Counted from the first letter of the stretch, positions 1 through 7,344 are shown. The stretch: DNA of 19,921 bases from an uncultured Actinomycetes bacterium (GCA_903907665.1 CAIVOW010000162.1:1-19921), one strand, 5' to 3'. Numbers and translations are program-made. The notes: generated by a model from the letters alone, not told the origin.

Positions 1-1589
1 ATCGCATCTGTTATTTCGCCCATAAACCGGGTGAGTAAACGATTTACAACAAAAGCTGGTGCATCTTTAACGATAACCATAGTTTTCTTTAACTCGCGGC
101 CAACTGAAACTGCCGTTGCTGTAGTTGCATCATCTGTATGAGTAGTGCGTGCAACTTCCAATAAAGGCATGATGGCGACTGGATTGAAAAAGTGAAAGCC
201 AATAACTCGCTCAGGATTTTTTAGGCCACTAGCCATCTTTTCAACTGAGAGAGATGAGGTGTTGGTCGCCAGGATGCACTCAGCTGAGACGATGCTTTCT
301 AGTTCTGTGAAAAGTTGTTGTTTAAGAGTTAGCTCTTCAAAGATTGCTTCAATGACAAAATCGCAATCTGAATAGATGCTCTTTGATGTAGAACCGCTTA
401 TGAGTGTGAGTAGGCGAGCAGCACCTTCAGCGCTCATTCGCTTCTTCTCAACAAGTTTGGCAATCTCAGCCTGAATGTAGGTGATTCCTTTATCTACTCG
501 CTCTTGATCTAGGTCAGTGATGACGACTGGAACTTTAAGATTTCGAAGAAAAATGAGCGCGAGCTGGGAAGCCATTAACCCTGCGCCAACTATGCCGACT
601 TTTGTCACTTTGCGAGCTAAGGCAGGTTTAGGCGCACCCTCAACTTTTTTGCGCTTCTTTTGCATAAGATTAAATGCATAGAGGGAGGCGCGAAGTTCAT
701 CACTCATTGTCAGATCTGCAAGTGCTTGATCTTCGGCATCAAACCCAGCGCTTAATGTATTGGTCCGGGCATCCTTGATGAGCGCTAGCGCCTTGGTAGG
801 TGATGCTAATTGCGCCCCACCATATTTTTTATTCATCGCATTTCGTCCGATTTCTAAAGCCGAATCCCATGCACTTGTATCTGCCAAGTGATCTTTACGT
901 TCTATGACGTGATTTCCAGAGAGAATGCGAGCTACGAAGGTAGCTGATTTCTCAAGAAAGTCTGCTGGCTCAAAAACTGCATCGACAACGCCAAGTTCTA
1001 GGGCATCTTTGGATTTCATCATGGTGTTGTTATTGAGGGCGTTGAGCATGATTACTTGAACAGCATTTGCTGGACCAATTAATTTAGGAAGTATTGTGGC
1101 ACCGCCCCATCCGGGTACAAGTCCAAGAAAAACTTCAGGCAATCCTGTGAGCGCAGTGGAAGCCAAAGTTCGATATTGGCAATGTAACCCAACTTCTAAG
1201 CCACCACCCAGAGCTAGTCCATTAATGAATGCAAAAGTTGGCTTTGTGCTCTCGCCTAGGCGACGAAAAACATCATGGCCAAGTTTGCCGATAGCAACTG
1301 CTTGCTCGCGGCTACTTAGCATTGAAAATGCTGAAAGATCCGCTCCTGCTGCAAAAATAAAAGGTTTTCCGGTGATTGCGATCGCACTTGCGTTGCTGGC
1401 AAGTGCGGAAGAGATTGCCTCATTTAACTTATTGAGAGATGCTGGCCCAAAAGTATTTGGACGAGTGTGATCCATTGCGTTATCTAAGGTAATGAGGGCA
1501 AGAGAACCATCAAAACCAAATGGCTTTAAATCTACTTCCCGAAGGTGGGCTTCTGTGATGACTTCATCGGGATTGGTGATGTTAATCAT
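1..1589 (-). CDS. fadB: FadB/FadJ-type 3-hydroxyacyl-CoA dehydrogenase / enoyl-CoA hydratase (3' end cut by window)
   Basis: Bifunctional beta-oxidation enzyme: hydrates trans-2-enoyl-CoA and oxidises the L-3-hydroxyacyl-CoA with NAD+. The start is ATG at 1589, preceded by GGGAGA about 8 nt away. The frame is open to the left edge for about 529 codons, so the C-terminus lies outside. The crotonase half (roughly residues 15-200) shows FAAGADLSAF and LALGGGLEVGLHC oxyanion loops and IPEVFLGLVPGWGG. A linker then leads to a Rossmann domain at about residue 331 with GIVGAGLMAS, followed by VIGFHFFNPVAIMPLLE near residue 460 and APAFVVNRLL at the edge, the start of the C-terminal dehydrogenase domain. 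It lies 14 nt after fadA, so both are probably co-transcribed as the two subunits of the trifunctional complex. Family assignment is secure; substrate chain length cannot be read. Confidence 0.95.
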   Translation of the reverse strand, partial: MINITNPDEVITEAHLREVDLKPFGFDGSLALITLDNAMDHTRPNTFGPASLNKLNEAISSALASNASAIAITGKPFIFAAGADLSAFSMLSSREQAVAIGKLGHDVFRRLGESTKPTFAFINGLALGGGLEVGLHCQYRTLASTALTGLPEVFLGLVPGWGGATILPKLIGPANAVQVIMLNALNNNTMMKSKDALELGVVDAVFEPADFLEKSATFVARILSGNHVIERKDHLADTSAWDSALEIGRNAMNKKYGGAQLASPTKALALIKDARTNTLSAGFDAEDQALADLTMSDELRASLYAFNLMQKKRKKVEGAPKPALARKVTKVGIVGAGLMASQLALIFLRNLKVPVVITDLDQERVDKGITYIQAEIAKLVEKKRMSAEGAARLLTLISGSTSKSIYSDCDFVIEAIFEELTLKQQLFTELESIVSAECILATNTSSLSVEKMASGLKNPERVIGFHFFNPVAIMPLLEVARTTHTDDATTATAVSVGRELKKTMVIVKDAPAFVVNRLLTRFMGEITDA

Positions 1590-1603
1590 TTCTATTTTCT
1601 CCC

Positions 1604-2836
1604 TTAAGCCTTCATGGTTGTTGCAGCTAAATTTTGGAAATGAGGGTTTTCCCAAATTATCGTTCCACCCATTCCAAGGCCGATGCACATGGTTGTTATT
1701 CCGTAGCGAACCTCTGGATGTAATTCAAAACCTCTGGCTAAGTTAATTGCTAAGCGAATTCCAGATGATGCGAGGGGGTGCCCTACGGCAATCGCACCGC
1801 CATGAATATTCACACGAGAATCATCTTCATTAATTCCAAAATGATCTAAAAATGCGAGAACCTGCACTGCAAATGCTTCATTAATTTCAAATAGCCCTAT
1901 ATCTTCTATTTTCAAACCAGCCTTTTCAAGTGCTTTGATGGTGCTTGGGACTGGGCCGAACCCCATAATTTCTGGAGCAACGCCAGCGAATGCAAAAGAA
2001 ATCATTCGAGCCTTGATGGGTAATCCCAACTCTTTAGCTTTGCCAGCACTTGCAATGATTGCAGCAGTCGCCCCATCATTTATCCCCGATGAATTTCCTG
2101 CAGTAACTCGGCCGGCAGGTCTAAACGGTGTTTTCAATCCAGCCAGACCTTCTAAAGTCGTTGTTGGGCGAGGTGGCTCATCAACTGTTGCAATTCCATA
2201 ACCCAGTTCGGCACTTCGCACAGCCACTGGAATGAGATCGCGTTGGATTTCATTTTTTTGATAGGCAGCTGCTGTTTTCATTTGTGATGCTAACGCGTAT
2301 TTATCTGCGCGCACCTTGGTAATGCCTGGAAATTTATCGTGAAGCCTTTCAGCCGTAGAGCCCATCGCAAGTGCATCTTGATCAACAAGTTTCTCTGCTA
2401 AGTAGCGAGGATTGGGATCCATGCCATCGCCAATTGGGTGATTGCCCATATGCTCAACGCCACCTGCTATAGCAATCTCATAGGCTCCAGCAGCAATGGC
2501 TCCAGCAAGTGTTGTCATAGATGTCATCGCGCCAGCACACCAGCGGTCAACTGAGTATCCAGGAACGGTATTTGGTATTCCTGCAAGCAAAGAAGCGCTT
2601 CGACCAATATTCATACCTTGATCTCCACTTTGAGTTGCTGCAGCAATTGCGACATCATCAATGAGCTCGGGTGAAAGTTGTTGGTTGCGTTCTAGAAGTC
2701 CGCGTAGTACACGAACCATGATGTCATCGGCTCGTGTGTTTACGTAGAGACCACCAGATTTTCCGAAGGGGGAGCGGACGGCGTCAACGAGAACCGGCTG
2801 GCTCTCGCCAAGTGACTGCATATGTGATCGTGACAT
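1604..2836 (-). CDS. fadA: Thiolase, acetyl-CoA C-acyltransferase (FadA)
   Basis: Thiolytic enzyme that closes the beta-oxidation cycle, cutting 3-ketoacyl-CoA to acetyl-CoA and a shortened acyl-CoA. From the chosen start it is 410 residues, usual for the family. The nucleophilic cysteine is in VDRWCAGAMTS (Cys100), the catalytic histidine in GGAIAVGHP (His353) and the second cysteine in CIGLGMGG (Cys384); NEAFA is also present. An upstream ATG at 2851 exists, but the ATG at 2836 has a clear GGAAGG ribosome site 7 nt before it (2844-2849), so I prefer 2836. It is followed after 14 nt by fadB, which supports a fadAB operon. Degradative FadA and biosynthetic acetyl-CoA acetyltransferase share these motifs; the partner gene decides for degradation. 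Confidence 0.94.
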   Translation of the reverse strand: MSRSHMQSLGESQPVLVDAVRSPFGKSGGLYVNTRADDIMVRVLRGLLERNQQLSPELIDDVAIAAATQSGDQGMNIGRSASLLAGIPNTVPGYSVDRWCAGAMTSMTTLAGAIAAGAYEIAIAGGVEHMGNHPIGDGMDPNPRYLAEKLVDQDALAMGSTAERLHDKFPGITKVRADKYALASQMKTAAAYQKNEIQRDLIPVAVRSAELGYGIATVDEPPRPTTTLEGLAGLKTPFRPAGRVTAGNSSGINDGATAAIIASAGKAKELGLPIKARMISFAFAGVAPEIMGFGPVPSTIKALEKAGLKIEDIGLFEINEAFAVQVLAFLDHFGINEDDSRVNIHGGAIAVGHPLASSGIRLAINLARGFELHPEVRYGITTMCIGLGMGGTIIWENPHFQNLAATTMKA

Positions 2837-2843
2837 GTAAACA

Positions 2844-2870
2844 CCTTCCATCGGACGTGATGAAAGGTTA
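2844..2870 (-). promoter_or_regulatory. fadA -10 hexamer and Shine-Dalgarno
   Basis: On the minus strand TAACCT (2870-2865) is a plausible -10. Transcription from it would leave a leader of about 22-24 nt that holds GGAAGG (2849-2844), 7 nt before the ATG at 2836. This makes fadA one of the leadered genes of the window and decides its start. No good -35 is visible. Confidence 0.45.
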
Positions 2871-2893
2871 CTCGTCGGTAGGTAAAAAGGGAA

Positions 2894-3619
2894 TTACTTA
2901 GAAACTGGCGTTTTGACTCGCAGCGAGTGTGTAAAAGGCTTTAAGGTGAGGAAGAGATAGGCGGCAACAGCAATCCAATTAAGCGCAGCTCCTCGAGGTA
3001 GAGTGCCAAAAGATTGCAAATCCATCAAACCCTTATGCAGAACGCTACTGGCCACAACTATGAGGGCAATTCCACTATACATAAAAAACTTATTGAGGTT
3101 GAGTCGAAGCGATTTCTTATAAATCATCGCTCCTAGAGTTATTGAAAATGCTAGACCTGCGATGAGACCGATAGTGGGCGCTGAATTTGAACCAACAGTT
3201 TTAAAGCTGGCATAAAGAAAGAGGGCAGTTTCAAGTCCTTCACGGGCCACGCTAAAAAAAGCTGTTGAGATCAGGCCAAAAGTTCCTAGCGCGATTGCTT
3301 GATCCATCTTTGAGTGCAGTTCTTTGCTGATATTGCGCGCTGTTTTCTTCATCCAAAAAACCATCCAGGTCACAAGGGTTACGGCGGTAATTGACGTAAC
3401 TCCAGCGAACAGCTCTTCTGCAGATGGAGTGAGTTCGTGTGAAGTGAAGGAAAGGAAGGCTCCAAAGCCAAGGCTCAGTAGCACTGCTAGCGCAACCCCA
3501 GCCCAGATTGAAGGAAGTGCCTTGCGGCGGCCAGTTTTAGCCACGTAGGCAAGCAGAATTCCAACTATCAGGGAGGCTTCAAGGCCCTCGCGAATTGCGA
3601 TTAAGAAGGTGTTCAACAC
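2894..3619 (-). CDS. efeU: FTR1-family iron permease (EfeU-like)
   Basis: Membrane permease of the FTR1/EfeU family, which moves iron across the cytoplasmic membrane. The 241-residue protein has about seven hydrophobic segments and both hallmark REGLE motifs: R10-E11-G12-L13-E14 in the first helix and R126-E127-G128-L129-E130 in a middle helix, whose glutamates bind iron in this family. The start is GTG at 3619 with TAGGCT exactly 6 nt upstream, so the mRNA is probably leaderless. The usual partners EfeO and EfeB are not adjacent: fadA lies downstream and RNase D upstream. A 30-bp dyad covers the -35 region, so metal-responsive control is plausible. It is slightly shorter than E. coli EfeU, but no motif is missing. 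Related FTR1 proteins may move other oxidised metals; iron is family knowledge. Confidence 0.92.
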   Translation of the reverse strand: MLNTFLIAIREGLEASLIVGILLAYVAKTGRRKALPSIWAGVALAVLLSLGFGAFLSFTSHELTPSAEELFAGVTSITAVTLVTWMVFWMKKTARNISKELHSKMDQAIALGTFGLISTAFFSVAREGLETALFLYASFKTVGSNSAPTIGLIAGLAFSITLGAMIYKKSLRLNLNKFFMYSGIALIVVASSVLHKGLMDLQSFGTLPRGAALNWIAVAAYLFLTLKPFTHSLRVKTPVSK

Positions 3620-3625
3620 GGCAAT

Positions 3626-3655
3626 AGCCTATGGCTCACGCCTCGAATTACGCAA
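3626..3655 (-). promoter_or_regulatory. efeU promoter (TTGCGT-N18-TAGGCT), leaderless
   Basis: Read on the minus strand, TTGCGT (3655-3650) is followed by 18 nt and TAGGCT (3631-3626), and then exactly 6 nt before the GTG start at 3619. The -35 lies inside the dyad at 3645-3674. No ribosome site fits in the 6 nt, so translation should begin at the 5' end of the transcript. Confidence 0.55.
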
Positions 3656-3674
3656 CTTTTATGTTGCGAAATTC
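3645..3674. promoter_or_regulatory. 30-bp inverted repeat, candidate operator of efeU
   Basis: GAATTACGCAAC (3645-3656) and GTTGCGAAATTC (3663-3674) are inverted copies, 11 of 12 bases matching, around a 6-nt centre TTTTAT. The left arm covers the predicted -35 of efeU. Neither strand has a T-run after it, so a terminator role for the upstream RNase D gene is less likely. A dimeric repressor such as a Fur- or DtxR-type metal regulator would fit the position, but the sequence does not match a consensus I can name. Confidence 0.5.
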
Positions 3675-3705
3675 ATCACTATCTGAGAATCACTCAAATG
3701 CTGGG

Positions 3706-5028
3706 TTAATCGATGACCATCGGTTCCGCCTCATCGCCTTCAGGAACGGCTGAGATGAGCGGGGTAATCTCCCTGAGCGGCCCAACCAGTAGCTCTGCCA
3801 ATTGAGTCACTTGCCATGGGCGAGCTGAAGCTTCGAGCAAGGTGGATTGAATGTAAGAGGCCAAATCGGTATCCGAAACACTTGGTGGGTTATGCCAAGC
3901 AAGTTTACGAAGCGCATCAGGGGAGATGAGGTTCTCGGGCGGAAGATCTAACTCTTGCGCTCGCTCAAGTACTGCCGCACGCGCGTGAGTCAATCGAGCA
4001 TGGCCGAGTGGATTTCGATCTTTCCACAGTTTAGGAGGGGGTAGAGAAGTTGAGGGAGTTCGAAGTTCTGGAAGTTCCTTTGGGGCCAGGGCCAAGGCAT
4101 GTCGAATCTGATAAAACCAATCAGTCAATGGCAGATTCTGTAGCCGAGATCTCTTAGTTAAGACTCGGCGCATTTCTTCTAACGTGGCTGGCTTGGCAAC
4201 TGCTGTTGCGACGAGAGCCTCATCATTAAATACGCGACCAGGTGCGATATCAATTTTGGCGGCGTATTCATCTCTGGCTTCCCATAAAGCTTTGATAATC
4301 GCTAACGTCCTACGATCACGGACTTTGTGCATTCCAGATGTTCTGCGCCATGGATCTTTGCGTGGAGTTTTGGTGACTCCAGGAGCATGGTTTGCCAATA
4401 TTTGTTTAAAGTCTTCTTGCGCCCAAGACAACTTATTTTTCTCAACAAGCAGTTGATGTACTTCATCCCGTAAATCAATAAGTACATCCACATCCAGTGC
4501 TGCATAGACGAGCCATTCAGGATTCAGCGGACGCTTAGACCAATCGACTGCGCTATGTTCTTTCGCAAGTGAAAGTCCAAGCATTGATTCAGCCAACGGG
4601 CCTAATCCAACGCGTGGACAACCTGCAATTCGCGCTCCAAGTTCTGTGTCAAAGAGAATTTTTGGATACAGGCCAAGTTCTGTTAAGCACGGTAAATCTT
4701 GAGTGCTTGCATGGATAATCCATTCTTGATCTGAAAATGTCTCGTCCATCTTCTTCCATAATTCTGGCGCGTTTGCTGAAATAGGATCAATTAGATGCAG
4801 GCCACCATTGCGACGAAAAATTTGGATGAGGTATGCGCGTTGACTGTATTTATAGCCAGATGCCCGCTCAGCATCAATTGCAATTGGTCCGCTACCTTTT
4901 GCAAGCTGCGCAATTACTTCTGCCAGTTCTTCATTTGTGCTGACCAAATCGGGCATGCCATGACGTGGAGTCAGGAGTGGTTCAGTAATTAATTCTTCAC
5001 CCGGAGTAGGCGTTTGCGCTTCGCTCAT
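3706..5028 (-). CDS. rnd: Ribonuclease D-like 3'-5' exonuclease with HRDC domain
   Basis: DEDD-family 3'-5' exoribonuclease, expected to trim the 3' ends of stable RNAs such as tRNA precursors. The exonuclease domain spans about residues 27-195: motif I is D52-A-E54, motif II includes D111 in HASTQDLPCL, and motif III is Y175-A-A-L-D179, the DEDDy form. An HRDC helical domain follows at about 235-312, and the remainder is a helical tail. Its 440 residues match actinobacterial RNase D (M. tuberculosis Rv2681 is of like size, from memory). It begins 6 nt after the DUF3000 stop codon, so it is the second gene of a two-gene unit; the same pair is conserved in mycobacteria. All catalytic residues are present. 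Confidence 0.92.
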   Translation of the reverse strand: MSEAQTPTPGEELITEPLLTPRHGMPDLVSTNEELAEVIAQLAKGSGPIAIDAERASGYKYSQRAYLIQIFRRNGGLHLIDPISANAPELWKKMDETFSDQEWIIHASTQDLPCLTELGLYPKILFDTELGARIAGCPRVGLGPLAESMLGLSLAKEHSAVDWSKRPLNPEWLVYAALDVDVLIDLRDEVHQLLVEKNKLSWAQEDFKQILANHAPGVTKTPRKDPWRRTSGMHKVRDRRTLAIIKALWEARDEYAAKIDIAPGRVFNDEALVATAVAKPATLEEMRRVLTKRSRLQNLPLTDWFYQIRHALALAPKELPELRTPSTSLPPPKLWKDRNPLGHARLTHARAAVLERAQELDLPPENLISPDALRKLAWHNPPSVSDTDLASYIQSTLLEASARPWQVTQLAELLVGPLREITPLISAVPEGDEAEPMVID

Positions 5029-5034
5029 CTGTGT

Positions 5035-5586
5035 TTATTTTCTATGAGGAGAGAGCTGCGTAACTCCGTCCGGAATTGGCTCAAGAGCTGCTGAGAGCCC
5101 CAGTAAATCAAGCCATGCTCGGACATGGTTAGCAATTCCAGAACCAGATGTTGGAGTCCACGATGCGCGAACTTCCATCTCGGAATCATCCTCGCGACCT
5201 TCTAGCATTCCATATGAGACTGAAGCTACTCGAGTAACTGTTCCACTAGGAGCTTCATACTGGCAATCATATTTTTTGAGCGCTTCAACAAGCCAACTCC
5301 ATCCGACATCAGAGAGCATGGGATCTGCGGCCATCGACAAATCAATTGCTGCGCGAACAAATGTGACGCAGCGGTATTCACCCGACCAGCCTTCTTGCCC
5401 CTTGGGATCGTGCAAAAGTACAAATCGACCAGTAGCGGCATCTTCCAGAACGTCGGCAGTTAGCGCAATCGAGAATGGTGCAAGTTTTTGAGGGGCTGGT
5501 ACTTCTTCTACCAAGATTTCGGCCCTGGGAGTTATCGCTCGAATCTCAGCGATAATCTGGTCAAAGGGAATCTGAAGTTGAGCCAC
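5035..5586 (-). CDS. DUF3000 family protein
   Basis: Actinobacteria-specific protein of unknown biochemical role, encoded next to RNase D in many genomes (Rv2680 beside Rv2681). The conserved core is visible from IPFDQIIAEIRA through VLLHDPKGQEGWSGEYRCV to FVRAAIDLSMAADPMLSDVGW and ends near HVRAWLDLLG. The frame stays open to an ATG at 5736, but that start would overlap the divergent transporter, and the extra 50 residues look unlike the family. The GTG at 5586 gives 183 residues starting at AQLQIPF and has TATTAT exactly 6 nt upstream, so I chose it. No membrane segment or signal peptide is seen. Co-transcription with rnd suggests a role linked to RNA metabolism, which is inference only. 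Confidence 0.85.
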   Translation of the reverse strand: MAQLQIPFDQIIAEIRAITPRAEILVEEVPAPQKLAPFSIALTADVLEDAATGRFVLLHDPKGQEGWSGEYRCVTFVRAAIDLSMAADPMLSDVGWSWLVEALKKYDCQYEAPSGTVTRVASVSYGMLEGREDDSEMEVRASWTPTSGSGIANHVRAWLDLLGLSAALEPIPDGVTQLSPHRK

Positions 5587-5592
5587 GATTGA

Positions 5593-5598
5593 ATAATA
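5593..5598 (-). promoter_or_regulatory. -10 hexamer of the DUF3000-rnd unit, leaderless
   Basis: TATTAT on the minus strand lies exactly 6 nt (5592-5587) before the GTG at 5586. This pairs with the opposite-facing promoter of the EamA transporter in a 70-bp divergent gap. Confidence 0.5.
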
Positions 5599-5644
5599 AA
5601 TTGCCAGGCCTGCTAAATGGCTTAGGCGCGACTCGTGTGACCTA

Positions 5645-5650
5645 TAACCT
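5645..5650 (+). promoter_or_regulatory. -10 hexamer of the EamA transporter, leaderless
   Basis: TAACCT lies exactly 6 nt (5651-5656) before the ATG at 5657. An overlapping TATAAC (5643-5648) is an alternative hexamer. No ribosome site is seen. Confidence 0.5.
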
Positions 5651-5656
5651 TTACCA

Positions 5657-6532
5657 ATGTTTCCAATGCTTTCTTCGTTTTCTCCCATTCCATTGAGTGC
5701 CATCTCTGCTTTAGCTTCTAGTCTTTTATTTGGCACCAGCGACTATATCGGTGGGCATTTGGCCAAGAAGTACAAGGTTCTTGCAGTAACGGGAGCCATT
5801 CTATTTGTTGGATTTATGGTGGGTGTTCTGATGCTCCTATTAACTCATACCTGGATTGCGCCCTCGCTTTCTTGGAGCGGATATTTTCTACCAGGCGTGT
5901 TCGCTGGGCTGATTGGTTTCGCTGGTCTCAATGCATTCTTCGCTGGATTGGCAACGGGACGCATGGGAGTAGTTTCACCGATCTCTTCACTTGCTGTAAT
6001 TGTTCCAGTTATTTACTCACTCATTAATGGAGAGCGTCCGAGTCATCTGGCAATAGCAGGAATGATTATTGCCGTACTAGGTGCTTTCTTTGGAAGTGGT
6101 CCAGAGATTAAAGGCGGATTGAGCGTTAAGCCACTTGTCTTTGCAGCAACGTCGGCAATATGTTTTGGAACGAGTGCACTTTTCTTGACCATTGGCGCGA
6201 AGACCAACGTCTTAATGACATCACTTACGATGCGCCTGCCAAGTGTGATCATAATCGGATTACTTGCTTTGCGATTTAAATCAACTGGAGGATTCACTAG
6301 TAAAAGTTGGCGTTGGCTTATTCTTGCTGGATTTGGCGACTTCCTTGCAAATGTGACTCTTGGGGAAGCGTCAACGATGGGCTTAGTTTCTTCGGCGGTT
6401 GTGCTTGCTTCACTCTACCCAGTTATCACATCACTTCTTGCATTTAAATTTTCACATGAGCGACTTCATAAGATTCAATACATAGGAATTATTTTCGCAG
6501 TAACTGGTGTTTCACTTATCTCCTTGGGTTAA
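5657..6532 (+). CDS. EamA/DMT-superfamily transporter
   Basis: Integral membrane protein of the drug/metabolite transporter superfamily, with about ten hydrophobic helices arranged as two repeated halves (about residues 10-145 and 155-290), the EamA layout. The N-terminal segment FGTSDYIGGHLAKKY and the helix-end segment LNAFFAGLATGRMGVVSPIS are typical of this group. Its 291 residues are the usual length. Substrate cannot be inferred: the family exports or imports amino acids, nucleotides, sugars and other metabolites. The ATG at 5657 is supported by TAACCT 6 nt upstream; later methionines would cut into the first helix. It is transcribed divergently from DUF3000-rnd and converges on the RibD-like gene with a 15-nt gap and no terminator. 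Confidence 0.85.
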   Translation: MFPMLSSFSPIPLSAISALASSLLFGTSDYIGGHLAKKYKVLAVTGAILFVGFMVGVLMLLLTHTWIAPSLSWSGYFLPGVFAGLIGFAGLNAFFAGLATGRMGVVSPISSLAVIVPVIYSLINGERPSHLAIAGMIIAVLGAFFGSGPEIKGGLSVKPLVFAATSAICFGTSALFLTIGAKTNVLMTSLTMRLPSVIIIGLLALRFKSTGGFTSKSWRWLILAGFGDFLANVTLGEASTMGLVSSAVVLASLYPVITSLLAFKFSHERLHKIQYIGIIFAVTGVSLISLG

Positions 6533-6547
6533 CTCAGATCTAAGTGC

Positions 6548-7066
6548 TTAGAGGCTTATAGATTTGAAGATTTGGAAAATATCTGAGCCAACTTCTTCGT
6601 GTGCGACTTCAATATAACCTCGGGTCAACTCTTCAAGATCTAAACAATTTTCACCCGATTCAATGTCCGCTCTGGTGAGATGAAATTCATCGATAAGTTT
6701 CGAGCGTAAACCTTGAGAAATTATCGATGGTCCAGCTTCAATGAGAATGCATCCACTTAAGACCGTTAACGCTTCCTCAAGGGAAAGATTCACAGCCCGA
6801 GCTTGCGTATTTGTTGCAATCGATAGCGGTAGTTCGCCCTGAGTCAAGACAACAAGAGGAACAGGGGTTTTGGCGTACGGTTCATGGCGAGCAGTATTTC
6901 CGCCGATGAGAATGACATCTGCGCGTTTTCTAAGTTCATGGAATCTCGCCCTATCTTCTTGGGAACTAAGGCCAGATGAACGTGAATGAATTGTTGTGCA
7001 GCCGTCTCGTCCAACAACCATATTGGCCAGCACGATTTTCTGATTATTCGTATTGGGCTGCTTCAT
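6548..7066 (-). CDS. Stand-alone RibD C-terminal (DHFR-fold) reductase
   Basis: Reductase with the RibD_C / dihydrofolate-reductase fold and no deaminase domain. Visible motifs are ANMVVGRDGCT near the N-terminus, VILIGGNTARHEPY (the GGxTxxxEPY-type NADPH-binding segment) and ILIEAGPSI followed by LIDEFHLT. In riboflavin synthesis this domain reduces the ribosyl side chain of the aminopyrimidine intermediate. Mycobacterial Rv2671 is a stand-alone relative reported to act on dihydrofolate as well, so the true substrate is uncertain. At 172 residues it is shorter than the usual ~220, with loops trimmed but both ends of the fold present. The start ATG at 7066 has TAGCGT exactly 6 nt upstream. 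It diverges from the small CxxC gene. Confidence 0.83.
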   Translation of the reverse strand: MKQPNTNNQKIVLANMVVGRDGCTTIHSRSSGLSSQEDRARFHELRKRADVILIGGNTARHEPYAKTPVPLVVLTQGELPLSIATNTQARAVNLSLEEALTVLSGCILIEAGPSIISQGLRSKLIDEFHLTRADIESGENCLDLEELTRGYIEVAHEEVGSDIFQIFKSISL

Positions 7067-7072
7067 ACCTAC

Positions 7073-7078
7073 ACGCTA
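7073..7078 (-). promoter_or_regulatory. -10 hexamer of the RibD-like gene, leaderless
   Basis: TAGCGT on the minus strand sits exactly 6 nt (7072-7067) before the ATG at 7066. The same hexamer and spacing recur before the acyl-CoA synthetase gene. Confidence 0.5.
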
Positions 7079-7123
7079 CCGAAAGCCCTCCCTTTGGCCT
7101 CGAATTTGACTGTCAGTGCTCGG

Positions 7124-7138
7124 GTCTAGCCTCTAGAC
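7124..7138 (+). promoter_or_regulatory. Perfect GTCTAG-CCT-CTAGAC palindrome over the -10 of the small CxxC gene
   Basis: A 6-bp perfect inverted repeat with a 3-nt centre ends one base before the ATG at 7139. It contains TAGCCT (7127-7132), which is the -10 hexamer expected 6 nt before that start. TTGACT (7106-7111) lies upstream, but its spacing to the -10 is only 15 nt. The palindrome could be an operator or simply a chance result of a CTAG-rich core. Confidence 0.45.
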
Positions 7139-7306
7139 ATGATCATCGACTGTAACTCATGCAAAATGCGCGACCTTGCCTGCGGGGATTGCGTTGTCTC
7201 ATTCTTACTTGAAAGCCCCCCTTCAGAAATAAAGGGCGAGCACCTGAGCGCAATCGGATTCTTGGCAGAGAAGGGTTTGGTACCTCCTTTGAGGTTCACG
7301 AGCTAA
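7139..7306 (+). CDS. Small double-CxxC protein, conserved actinobacterial type
   Basis: A 55-residue protein with two CxxC pairs near its N-terminus, C5-x2-C8 and C15-x2-C18, followed by a hydrophobic VVSFLL stretch, a linker, and a helix ending in GLVPPLRF. Four cysteines spaced this way suggest a zinc knuckle or an iron-sulfur site; which one cannot be read. I recognise this pattern (CxxC, CxxCVV, then a C-terminal GLVPPLRF-like motif) as a small hypothetical protein found next to NlpC/P60 genes in Actinobacteria, from memory and without a search. The ATG at 7139 has TAGCCT 6 nt upstream, so the mRNA is probably leaderless. It lies 73 nt before the NlpC/P60 start and is read in the same direction. 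Function is unknown. Confidence 0.8.
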   Translation: MIIDCNSCKMRDLACGDCVVSFLLESPPSEIKGEHLSAIGFLAEKGLVPPLRFTS

Positions 7307-7344
7307 TTCACAGGTAATTCGCACGCTCAAAGCCTTGGCAAAGT

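Noticed and set aside
1096..1470. Plus-strand frame opposite fadB
   Set aside because: Low-complexity shadow of a confidently assigned gene; no family features. The same holds for other opposite-strand frames within known genes, such as 1935-2201, 6043-6297, 12292-12642 and 13946-14467.
2837..2851. ATG at 2851 as start of the thiolase
   Set aside because: The ribosome site GGAAGG lies inside this five-codon extension and is well placed for ATG 2836.
3645..3674. Rho-independent terminator of rnd
   Set aside because: No T-run follows on either strand, the loop and arms are A/T-rich, and it overlaps a promoter of the next gene.
5587..5736. N-terminal extension of DUF3000 to the ATG at 5736
   Set aside because: It overlaps the divergent transporter gene and its promoter, and the extra residues do not resemble the family; GTG 5586 has a matching -10.
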